Source: Methanobrevibacter sp. (GTDB lineage: Archaea; Methanobacteriota; Methanobacteria; Methanobacteriales; Methanobacteriaceae). Taken from it: a stretch of DNA of 8,785 nt. The stretch lies in the NCBI GenBank assembly GCA_016838945.1, contig JADLKP010000089.1, positions 1 to 8,785 on the forward strand, read 5' to 3'. This document shows, in pieces, positions 1 to 5,361 of this stretch. The position numbers and the translations under genes are program-made. The stretch's first letter is position 1, and every line of letters begins with the position of its first letter. The notes beneath the pieces were generated by a model. It was not told the DNA's origin and did not search any database. It worked only from the letters and a program-made list of their open reading frames with translations.

Positions 1-43
1 AAATTTCATCTAAATCAATTAAAATTTATAATTTTTCAAGTAA

Positions 44-62
44 ACTTTATATACTATAAAGT
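44..62. promoter_or_regulatory. Inverted repeat with embedded TATA-like box
   Basis: ACTTTATA (44-51) and TATAAAGT (55-62) form a perfect 8-bp inverted repeat with a 3-base spacer. It contains TATA-like sequence readable on both strands. On the plus strand it would start a transcript near 75-80, ahead of the hairpin at 132-158. On the minus strand it could drive a gene leaving the window at the left edge, where an ATG lies at 5-7 on the minus strand. Either use is inference. Confidence 0.35.
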
Positions 63-77
63 ATAAATTATGTTTAG

Positions 78-189
78 GGTTCATTCTCTTTATTTTTAAT
101 CTTAGCTAGTATTTTTAAACACAATATGAATAAGAAAAGAGATGAATTCTCTTTTCTTTTCTCCCCATTTTTAATTTTTTCTATTTTTT
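78..189 (+). ncRNA. Candidate small RNA or leader transcript
   Basis: No open frame of note is seen on the plus strand here, yet the stretch is framed like a transcription unit. A TATA-like box lies at 44-62, an 11-bp perfect hairpin at 132-158, and T-rich DNA at 164-189. The segment 134-146 can pair with 148-158, with 188-200, or imperfectly with 80-91, so alternative folds are possible. No known RNA family is recognised. It could instead be the 3' untranslated end of an upstream gene outside the window. Confidence 0.2.
132..189 (+). terminator. Hairpin followed by T-rich tracts
   Basis: The arms AAGAAAAGAGA (132-142) and TCTCTTTTCTT (148-158) are perfectly complementary around a 5-base loop. 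T-rich DNA with two runs of six T (175-180 and 184-189) follows. The layout matches the cadA 3' end at 7920-8016, and the final T-rich stretch is nearly identical in the two places. Plus-strand termination is the likeliest reading. Confidence 0.4.
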
Positions 190-290
190 CATCTCTTTTC
201 AGATATTGCATGTGCCGTTTTTTCAATAACCACTTTTTCTATTTGTCGTTTTTCATTCCATTTATCTAAAGTATTATTTTTATAGAAATA

Positions 291-300
291 TTTATATAAT
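291..300 (+). promoter_or_regulatory. TATA-like box upstream of feoB
   Basis: TTTATATAAT is preceded by a purine/A-rich stretch (GAAATA) that could act as a BRE. Archaeal transcription starts about 25 bases downstream of the box, which would put the start on the palindrome at 319-332. A second candidate box (TTTTATATAG, about 361-370) lies nearer the gene, so the true feoB promoter is not settled. Confidence 0.4.
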
Positions 301-318
301 CAGTAATACAATAATAAT

Positions 319-332
319 TTAGGTATGCCTAA
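319..332. promoter_or_regulatory. DtxR/IdeR-type palindrome, candidate iron operator of feoB
   Basis: TTAGG (319-323) and CCTAA (328-332) are perfect inverted half-sites separated by TATG. TTAGG/CCTAA half-sites are typical of the DtxR/IdeR family, although the classic DtxR box is 19 bp with wider spacing. The palindrome sits where transcription from the TATA box at 291-300 would begin, the expected place for an iron-dependent repressor to block feoB. The role is inferred. Confidence 0.45.
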
Positions 333-474
333 TTGCTTAAATAAATGAAATGCAATCTTATTTTATATAGATATACATTTATATGTAGGTAAAGGGTAAA
401 ATAGTTTTAATTAATGATTATTTTTAAAAAATAATTCTTTAAAAAAGGTTTTTATAAATTTTTGAGAAGATAAA

Positions 475-2490
475 ATGGCAAAGGATATAGACTCTAAGAA
501 TGAATCTAATGCTCAAAACGATAATTCCTACTTTAAGAATGTTCTTTTGATTGGAAGTCCTAATGTAGGAAAAAGCTTGACATTTAATAAATTAACAGGT
601 ATGACAGCTATGGTTTCCAATTATCCTGGAACCACTGTAGATATCGATGAGGGTAATTTTACATATGAAAACAAGACTGTTCATATAACGGACCCTCCAG
701 GACTTTATGATTTAAACACAATCACTGAAGAGGAAAGGGTAGCAAAATTATTGGTATTGGATGAAAGATTTGATTTGATGGTTCATGTTTTGGATGCTAA
801 GAATCTAGAAAAATCCATTGATCTCACTTTGCAATTGATTGATGCAGGAAAAGAAGTGATTTTAGTTTTAAACATGATGGATGAGTTTGAGGATATGGGA
901 GCATCTGTTGATGCAGAAGGTTTGTCATCTGAACTTGGCATTCCTGTTGTTTTAACTTCAGCCGCAGAGAATAGAGGCTTGGAAGAGCTAAAGCACACAA
1001 TTGTAAACTATGATTCAATTGAAAATGAAATAGTCAAGGATTCAAAATCATTATTGGATGTGGATTATGGAAGATCCATAGAAATAGCCATTTCTGAAAT
1101 CAAAAATAATATTGTTGGAGATTATGCAGTTTCCAAACGATATTTGGCGGTTTCATTGCTTGAAGGTGACGAAGACAGTGAAAATTTGGTTAAGGAGAAT
1201 GAAGATTACTCAAAATTGTCTCAAATTATTGAAAAGCAAAGGGCTAAGTTTAATGAACCTGTCAAGTATCTTACAAAGCTCAGGCTTGCGGAATATGCTA
1301 AACACATCAAATCAAATTACACAACAATAGACAGTGTAAACATCCAGGATAAGGATAGTTTAGGTGAAAAGATAAGCAGAATAATGATTCATCCGATCTA
1401 TGGATTGATCATCCTTGCCTTTGTATTGTACTTTGGACTTTACTTGATTGTAGGAGTTCTCGGAGCAGGAATACTTGTAGACTTTTTGGAAAATACAATA
1501 TTCGGCCAATACATCAACCCTGCAGTTACATCTGTGGTTGTTCAGTATGTTCCATGGGTGCCGATCCAAAACCTCTTTGTAGGTGAATATGGTATAGTGA
1601 CCCTTGGTTTAACATATGGATTCGGCATCATTCTGCCGATTGTATCACTTTTCTTCATTGTATTTTCAATACTTGAAGACAGCGGATATCTGCCAAGGCT
1701 TGCTTTGCTTGTAGATAATGGGTTTAAGAGAATCGGACTAAGTGGAAGAAGCGTGATTCCATTCGTTCTTGCTGTAGGCTGTGGAAGTATGGCAACAATG
1801 GTTACAAGAACACTTGAGACAAAAAGGGAACGTAATATTGCTACAATGCTTATGGCATTGACAATTCCTTGTTCTGCACAGCTTGGAGTAATCATGGCCC
1901 TTTTATCCCAACATCCAAAGTCCATTTGGATTTGGTTTGGTGTAATCTTATTCAATTTTGTTGTAATTGGGTTTCTTGCAAAAAGGTTTGTTCCAGGTGC
2001 ACAGCCAAGCTTCTTTATGGAACTTCCTCCTTTAAGATGGCCTAAGTTATCACATATAGCTAAAAAGACTTGGACACGTCTTCTAATGTATATTAAGGAA
2101 TTGATTCCAATCTTCATTTTGATCAGTGTAATCATTTGGGCACTGGACTTATGCGGTATTTTCCAATGGATCATCTCTTGCATAAGCCCTATCGTTAATG
2201 CAATTGGCCTTCCGACATCAACAAGTTCCTCCTTTGTACTTGGATTCTTTAGAAGGGACTTTGGTGCAGCAGGACTTATGACTATCCAAAGTCAATTGAC
2301 TGGAGTCCAATTGCTCGTTGCATCTGTAACCTTAACATTGTTCCTGCCATGTGTAGCTCAATTGATGATCATGATTAAGGAAAGAGGAGTAAAATTAGCG
2401 GGGCTAATTGCTGTAATGAGTATTGTTCTTGCATTTACTATGGGATTCATTGTTAACTTCTTATTGACTGCTTTTAATGTGGTCTTATAG
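475..2490 (+). CDS. feoB: Ferrous iron transport protein B (FeoB)
   Basis: GTP-dependent Fe2+ importer of the cytoplasmic membrane, 671 residues. The N-terminal G domain shows G1 GSPNVGKS (27-34), G2 around PGTT (51-54), G3 DPPG (73-76), G4 NMMD (133-136) and G5 TSAA (161-164). A helical linker follows, and multi-pass membrane segments begin near residue 305. The two inverted gate repeats are present but of a variant type: GCGSMATM (435-442) replaces the common GCNVPA, IPCSAQLG begins at 464, and GFFRRDFGAAG begins at 590. I believe variants of this kind are usual in methanogens and some anaerobic bacteria, so Fe2+ remains the best substrate. The start has only a weak GAGAAG ribosome site (464-469). 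It forms a likely operon with the Cys-rich gene 17 bases downstream, and FeoA is supplied by the fusion gene at 2913. Regulation by iron is suggested by the palindrome at 319-332. Confidence 0.95.
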   Translation: MAKDIDSKNESNAQNDNSYFKNVLLIGSPNVGKSLTFNKLTGMTAMVSNYPGTTVDIDEGNFTYENKTVHITDPPGLYDLNTITEEERVAKLLVLDERFDLMVHVLDAKNLEKSIDLTLQLIDAGKEVILVLNMMDEFEDMGASVDAEGLSSELGIPVVLTSAAENRGLEELKHTIVNYDSIENEIVKDSKSLLDVDYGRSIEIAISEIKNNIVGDYAVSKRYLAVSLLEGDEDSENLVKENEDYSKLSQIIEKQRAKFNEPVKYLTKLRLAEYAKHIKSNYTTIDSVNIQDKDSLGEKISRIMIHPIYGLIILAFVLYFGLYLIVGVLGAGILVDFLENTIFGQYINPAVTSVVVQYVPWVPIQNLFVGEYGIVTLGLTYGFGIILPIVSLFFIVFSILEDSGYLPRLALLVDNGFKRIGLSGRSVIPFVLAVGCGSMATMVTRTLETKRERNIATMLMALTIPCSAQLGVIMALLSQHPKSIWIWFGVILFNFVVIGFLAKRFVPGAQPSFFMELPPLRWPKLSHIAKKTWTRLLMYIKELIPIFILISVIIWALDLCGIFQWIISCISPIVNAIGLPTSTSSSFVLGFFRRDFGAAGLMTIQSQLTGVQLLVASVTLTLFLPCVAQLMIMIKERGVKLAGLIAVMSIVLAFTMGFIVNFLLTAFNVVL

Positions 2491-2507
2491 ATTGGTAGGG
2501 GCTTGCT

Positions 2508-2720
2508 ATGGTTGAAGAAGAGATAAAAAATCAAGTTGTCAAATGTGAATTTTGCGGATTCACATTTAAAAAATGTGATGGAATAAGCTGTGATTCATGC
2601 CCTATCAATTGCAAGACAGTTAAATGTCCTAATTGCGGCTATGAAATCCTGCCCGAATCTAAATCATATAAATTTATGGAAGACAGTGTAAAGAAGATTA
2701 AAGATAGGATTTTTAAATGA
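2508..2720 (+). CDS. Small eight-cysteine protein downstream of feoB
   Basis: A 70-residue soluble protein with no signal peptide or membrane segment. Eight cysteines lie at 13, 16, 23, 28, 31, 35, 40 and 43. The outer pairs form CxxCG(F/Y) knuckles (CEFCGF and CPNCGY), typical of zinc-ribbon or rubredoxin-like metal sites. The inner four (C-x4-C-x2-C-x3-C) resemble an iron-sulfur or second metal site. A charged helix-like tail follows (55-70). It starts 17 bases after feoB behind a G-rich ribosome site (TAGGGG, 2497-2502), so co-transcription with feoB is likely. Position suggests a partner of FeoB, perhaps an Fe/redox sensor or an FeoC-like accessory, but that is inference and I know no assigned name. 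Its last codons and stop lie inside the first copy of the 55-bp repeat. Confidence 0.85.
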   Translation: MVEEEIKNQVVKCEFCGFTFKKCDGISCDSCPINCKTVKCPNCGYEILPESKSYKFMEDSVKKIKDRIFK

Positions 2721-2857
2721 ATATAAAAGGAAAAATTCATATTAATTGAAGATTAAAGATAGGATTTTTAAATGAATATAAAAGGAAAAATTCATATTAA
2801 TTGAAGATTAAAGATAGGATTTTTAAATGAATATAAAAGGAAAAATTCATATTAATT
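2693..2857. repeat. Three perfect tandem copies of a 55-bp unit
   Basis: Copies lie at 2693-2747, 2748-2802 and 2803-2857 and are identical base for base. The unit begins GAAGATTAAAGATAGG and holds the last codons and TGA of the Cys-rich gene. It also holds a TATAAAAGG element (2722-2730, 2777-2785, 2832-2840) and a weak ATGAAT/ATTCAT inverted pair. Because the stop codon is in copy 1, copy number does not alter the protein, but it changes the spacer before dtxR-feoA and multiplies the TATA-like element. Perfect identity points to recent expansion. Confidence 0.95.
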
Positions 2858-2864
2858 TATATAA
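2856..2864 (+). promoter_or_regulatory. TATA-like box of the dtxR-feoA gene
   Basis: TTTATATAA begins in the last bases of the third 55-bp repeat, 49 bases before the ATG at 2913. Transcription would start near 2885. I see no TTAGG/CCTAA palindrome here, unlike upstream of feoB. Confidence 0.45.
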
Positions 2865-2912
2865 TTTAAGTTAATTTCAGATTTTATTTATTTCAAGGAT
2901 TGGAGTGTTAAA

Positions 2913-3548
2913 ATGGAAAAAAGTGAAATGGAACATTATTTGCGAGACATTTGGGTTAGAGAGTTTGAAAAGGAAGAAAAATTGGTTGTTGATGAATTCA
3001 ATTCAGAAGATATTGAATTGTTGGCTAAAAAGGAATATATCACAACAGATGATGGTTTTGTCAATCTAACTGAAACTGGGGAACGTTTAGGAAGGTCTTT
3101 AGTTAGAAAGCATAGGATAGCTGAAAAGGTTGTAGCTGACTTGTTTTTAGCGGATATGGATGAGATGGAAGAATTGGCTGACCAAATTGAGCATGTTATG
3201 AGTGAAGAGGTGGAAGACAACATATGCAGAATATTGGGAAACCCTGAAAACTGTCCTCATAACAATCCTATTCCTAAAGGGGACTACAAGGATGGCACAA
3301 ATAAAGGTTTGAATAATGAATATTCAGTTCCTTTGGTATCATGCCACAGCGGTGAGTCCGGTGAAGTTTCACACATTAAAACTGAAGATGCTCGTAAATT
3401 AAGAAAGATCATGAATTTAGGACTTATTCCGGGATCTAGAATTTGCCTGATTCAAAAATTCCCAAATTATGTGTTCCAATTGGGAAATACTCAATTGGCT
3501 GTAGATAAGGAATTGGCTAACGAAATATTTATTAAATTAGATGAATAA
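2913..3548 (+). CDS. DtxR-like metal-binding domain fused to FeoA
   Basis: A 211-residue fusion. Residues about 50-120 match the DtxR/MntR core: LTETGERLG, RKHRIAEK (H67, E71), D90-x2-E93-H94, then CPHNNPIP (114-121). D90 replaces the DtxR cysteine, closer to the MntR ligand set, and H8 falls where DtxR has Met10 and MntR has Asp8. Residues about 138-208 form the FeoA SH3-like domain, which in bacteria supports FeoB activity. The N-terminus is odd: between HYL (8-10) and the wing (VNLTETG) it is roughly 11 residues shorter than DtxR/MntR, and the usual helix 2 and turn of the helix-turn-helix are not recognisable. It may bind DNA in an altered way, or not at all. The start is supported by GGAGTG (2902-2907), 5 bases before the ATG. 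It supplies the FeoA function next to feoB. Confidence 0.9.
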   Translation: MEKSEMEHYLRDIWVREFEKEEKLVVDEFNSEDIELLAKKEYITTDDGFVNLTETGERLGRSLVRKHRIAEKVVADLFLADMDEMEELADQIEHVMSEEVEDNICRILGNPENCPHNNPIPKGDYKDGTNKGLNNEYSVPLVSCHSGESGEVSHIKTEDARKLRKIMNLGLIPGSRICLIQKFPNYVFQLGNTQLAVDKELANEIFIKLDE

Positions 3549-3565
3549 GTTATAATTATATAACT
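3548..3565. promoter_or_regulatory. Inverted repeat with TATA-like centre between two genes
   Basis: AGTTATA (3548-3554) and TATAACT (3559-3565) are perfect 7-bp arms around ATTA, starting at the last base of the dtxR-feoA stop codon. The sequence includes a TATA-like box about 25-30 bases before the next ATG. It may be a promoter with an overlapping operator, or an intercistronic hairpin. Confidence 0.4.
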
Positions 3566-3585
3566 CATTTAATTTGGTGATGATG

Positions 3586-4281
3586 ATGTTAGAAATTATT
3601 CCGGTTTTAGATTTGATGAACTCTGTTGCAGTTTCAGGTAAAAGTGGCAATAGGGATACTTACACTCCACTTCAAACAATTTATGCATCTTCATCTGATC
3701 CTGTAGAAATAGCTAATTCATTAAAGAGAGCCAATGCTAATGAAATTTATATAGCTGATTTGGATTTGATTGAAAGAAATGGCAACCATAACATTTACAA
3801 AATAAAGGAAGTAAATACCATTTTGCCGGTCATTGTAGATGTAGGTGTCGATAATTTGGAAACCTTTGAATTCATGTTGGATTTTGCTTACAAAATCATT
3901 GTAGCTACTGAAACTCTTGAATCCATTGAAGAACTAGAAAAGATCTTTGAAAAGTATCCTAAGGAAAGAATCATTGTAAGCGTTGATGTCAAAGACAATG
4001 AATTATACACAAAGCATATGGATTTGGACTTGGAGGGATTCAAGGAAGTCTTAAGAAAAATAGATCCAAATGAAATCATTTTGCTCGACATTTCATCTGT
4101 TGGAACAGAGGCAGGATTCAATAAGGGATTGCTTGATAAATTTGATGAATTTAAGGACAAGATAATTTTAGGCGGTGGAATCACTAAGGATGAAATTCCA
4201 TTGATTGAGGAATTGGGAATTAAAAAGGCTTTGGTAGGCACTGCTTTGCATAAAGGTGATATTAGCCTTTACAATCTCTAA
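3586..4281 (+). CDS. HisA-related TIM-barrel protein
   Basis: A 231-residue (beta/alpha)8 protein related to HisA/HisF. From the start used here, Asp9 (IIPVLDLM) and Asp134 (IIVSVD) occupy the places of the two catalytic aspartates of HisA. GGGIT (196-200) and VGTALHKG (217-224) correspond to the two phosphate-binding loops. The HisA loop that follows strand 1 differs (SGKSGNRDTYTP here). It therefore most likely handles a phosphorylated sugar-type substrate, but not necessarily ProFAR. It resembles the HisA-like family (COG1411 as I recall it) found in methanogens and in H4MPT-using methylotrophs, whose role is not settled. Several start codons are stacked (TTG 3574, GTG 3577, ATG 3580, 3583, 3586). 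I chose 3586 because GGTG at 3576-3579 then sits at ribosome-site distance and Asp9 aligns with HisA Asp8. No histidine genes are nearby, so a link to iron uptake is unproven. Confidence 0.85.
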   Translation: MLEIIPVLDLMNSVAVSGKSGNRDTYTPLQTIYASSSDPVEIANSLKRANANEIYIADLDLIERNGNHNIYKIKEVNTILPVIVDVGVDNLETFEFMLDFAYKIIVATETLESIEELEKIFEKYPKERIIVSVDVKDNELYTKHMDLDLEGFKEVLRKIDPNEIILLDISSVGTEAGFNKGLLDKFDEFKDKIILGGGITKDEIPLIEELGIKKALVGTALHKGDISLYNL

Positions 4282-4390
4282 GTTTTTGCTTAAATTTAAA
4301 TATGAAGTCAGTTTATAGTTTTTGCTTAAATTTGCTTAAATTTAAATATGAAGTCAGTTTATAGTTTTTGCTTAAATTTAAATATAAAGT
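4281..4390. repeat. 36-bp imperfect tandem repeat with internal 10-bp duplication
   Basis: The unit AGTTTTTGCTTAAATTTAAA... (36 bp) occurs at 4281-4316. It recurs at 4317-4362, where TTTGCTTAAA is itself doubled (4321-4330 and 4331-4340), and as a decayed third copy from 4363 to about 4390. The array starts at the last base of the HisA-like gene's stop codon and fills most of the spacer before the 59-residue gene. Confidence 0.9.
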
Positions 4391-4443
4391 AAAATAAACT
4401 ATGTATTATTTAAGATATTAATTAAAAGTATATCAGTGATAAA

Positions 4444-4623
4444 ATGGCAAATGGATTTATAATTATATTTTCACATATTTTACCTTTAATACTTGGATTT
4501 TTCAGTATTTTATTAATTATCAATGGAATAATGGATGAAGAGAAGCATATTTCTATAATCGGGATAATTCTGTTTCTAGTTGCATCTATAGGTCCATTTT
4601 TAATCTTACCTTTATTCGTATAA
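4444..4623 (+). CDS. Small two-helix membrane protein, 59 residues
   Basis: An open frame of 59 residues beginning MANGFIIIFS and ending LILPLFV. Two strongly hydrophobic segments (about 4-29 and 36-58) are joined by a short charged turn, DEEKH (31-35), so it should be a helical-hairpin membrane protein with no extra domain. AGTGAT (4434-4439) fits the archaeal ribosome site consensus 4 bases before the ATG, and a T-tract follows the stop. I recognise no family. It lies between the iron genes and the efflux genes, on the same strand, but has its own AT-rich flanks. Function unknown; a tiny membrane regulator or subunit is only a guess. The low share of polar residues argues against a chance frame. 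Confidence 0.6.
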   Translation: MANGFIIIFSHILPLILGFFSILLIINGIMDEEKHISIIGIILFLVASIGPFLILPLFV

Positions 4624-4644
4624 GATAATTCATTTTAATATTTC

Positions 4645-4741
4645 ACTATTTTTCATTTCTTTTTTTTTTTAATTGGATTTTTATTTCCAAAACTTTTTCT
4701 ACTTTTTTTATTTATAACGTTTACTATTTTCATTTCTTTTT
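4645..4741 (+). terminator. T-rich terminator region with a duplicated element
   Basis: An 11-T run (4660-4670) follows the 59-residue gene and fits archaeal T-tract termination. ACTATTTTTCATTTCTTTTT (4645-4664) recurs with one T fewer at 4723-4741, giving two similar T-rich signals 78 bases apart. I see no gene in the rest of this spacer. Confidence 0.5.
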
Positions 4742-4777
4742 CTATATTTTTTAAAATATTTTTTAATACATATCATA

Positions 4778-4808
4778 ATATCATGATATAAAAACATTTA
4801 AATATGTT
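4778..4808. promoter_or_regulatory. arsR promoter with two palindromes
   Basis: ATATCATGATAT (4778-4789) is a perfect 12-bp palindrome overlapping TATAAAA (4787-4793). AACAT (4793-4797) and ATGTT (4804-4808) form a second inverted pair just downstream, before the expected transcription start near 4815. Repressors of the ArsR/SmtB family usually bind AT-rich dyads at this place in their own promoters, so both are candidate operators. Assignment is inferred. Confidence 0.5.
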
Positions 4809-4826
4809 GATGTTTCAATATATTAT

Positions 4827-4835
4827 AAGGAGGTG
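4827..4835 (+). promoter_or_regulatory. Strong ribosome binding site of arsR
   Basis: AAGGAGGTG is a near-complete match to the archaeal anti-SD, 6 bases before the ATG at 4842. It fixes the start and is the strongest site in the window. Confidence 0.85.
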
Positions 4836-4841
4836 TTCTAA

Positions 4842-5225
4842 ATGCAAGATCAAAATTCGCAAAATAATCAAGAAAATCAAGATGATGTATGTGAAGTATA
4901 TCATCCCCATGAAGATTCAATTGAAAGGGCTAAAAAGCATATTTTAGCTGAAGAGGAATATACTGACCTATCAGAATTCTTTAAGATATTTGGAAATCCA
5001 ACAAGGCTAAAGATAATTTCATTATTGAGCTATGAGGATTTATGTGTATGCGATATCTGTGAAGCATTGGAATTAAATCAAAATGCAGTATCCAATCAAT
5101 TGAGGATATTGAGAGCACAAAATATTGTCAAATTTGAGAAGGAAGGAAAGCAGGCAAGATATTCTTTAACTGACCTTCATGTAGAAATGATTTATAAGAT
5201 GGGTTTGGAACACTTGAATGAATGA
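4842..5225 (+). CDS. ArsR/SmtB-family metal-sensing repressor (CadC-like)
   Basis: A 127-residue winged-helix repressor expected to leave its operator when it binds metal, so de-repressing the efflux ATPase downstream. The core is FGNPTRLKIISLL (50-62), the recognition region NQNAVSNQLRIL (79-90) and the wing EKEGKQARYSL (99-109). Ligands for both classic sites are visible. The alpha3N site has an N-terminal Cys17 (with His21 and His23 close by) plus C68-x-C70 in DLCVCD, as in CadC, with an extra Cys73. The alpha5 site has D111-x-H113-x10-H124-x2-E127, exactly the spacing of SmtB D104/H106/H117/E120. This suggests Cd/Pb/Zn sensing. It starts behind AAGGAGGTG, is probably autoregulated through palindromes at 4778-4808, and lies 136 bases before the P1B ATPase. 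Confidence 0.93.
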   Translation: MQDQNSQNNQENQDDVCEVYHPHEDSIERAKKHILAEEEYTDLSEFFKIFGNPTRLKIISLLSYEDLCVCDICEALELNQNAVSNQLRILRAQNIVKFEKEGKQARYSLTDLHVEMIYKMGLEHLNE

Positions 5226-5260
5226 TTTGGAAGTTTGGATATTCTTCAAACAAATTATCA

Positions 5261-5350
5261 ATTTAATTTAATTTAATTTTATTTAATTCAATTTTATTTA
5301 ATTCAATTTTATTTAATTCAATTTTATTTAATTTAATTTTATTTAATATT
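5261..5350. repeat. 15-bp tandem repeat just upstream of the P-type ATPase
   Basis: Three perfect copies of ATTTTATTTAATTCA (5276-5290, 5291-5305, 5306-5320) are followed by two variant copies (5321-5335, 5336-5350). ATTTA pentamers precede them at 5261-5275. The array ends exactly where the ribosome binding site of the ATPase begins (AAGGTG, 5351-5356). Each unit carries a weak TATA-like TTTTATTTAA. Change in copy number could alter promoter or leader spacing. Confidence 0.92.
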
Positions 5351-5361
5351 AAGGTGTCTAT

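Larger units (their letters stand above)
189..362 (-). pseudogene. Possible decayed 3' end of a minus-strand gene
   Basis: In one minus-strand frame, 20 codons (303-362) and 36 codons (192-299, then a stop at 189-191) read as plausible protein. They are separated only by TGA at 300-302, with TAA at 363-365 upstream. The text includes HLFKQLGIPKLLLYY, then after the stop DKWNEKRQIEKVVIEK. The use of Q, H, G, P and W and the higher GC around 200-280 are unlike the flanking AT-rich DNA. A single TGG-to-TGA change would explain the internal stop. There is no start codon and I recognise no family. Chance reading in AT-rich DNA is a serious alternative, and the same DNA holds the likely feoB promoter. 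Confidence 0.25.

Noticed and set aside
1542..2183. 213-codon minus-strand frame inside feoB
   Set aside because: Antisense shadow of a long conserved gene; no recognisable domain and no promoter or ribosome site.
2717..2749. Mini frame MNIKGKIHIN repeated in each 55-bp unit, overlapping the Cys-rich gene stop as ATGA
   Set aside because: Only 10 codons with no convincing ribosome site; better explained by the DNA repeat.
2693..2857. CRISPR array
   Set aside because: Copies are directly adjacent with no unique spacers, so this is a plain tandem repeat.
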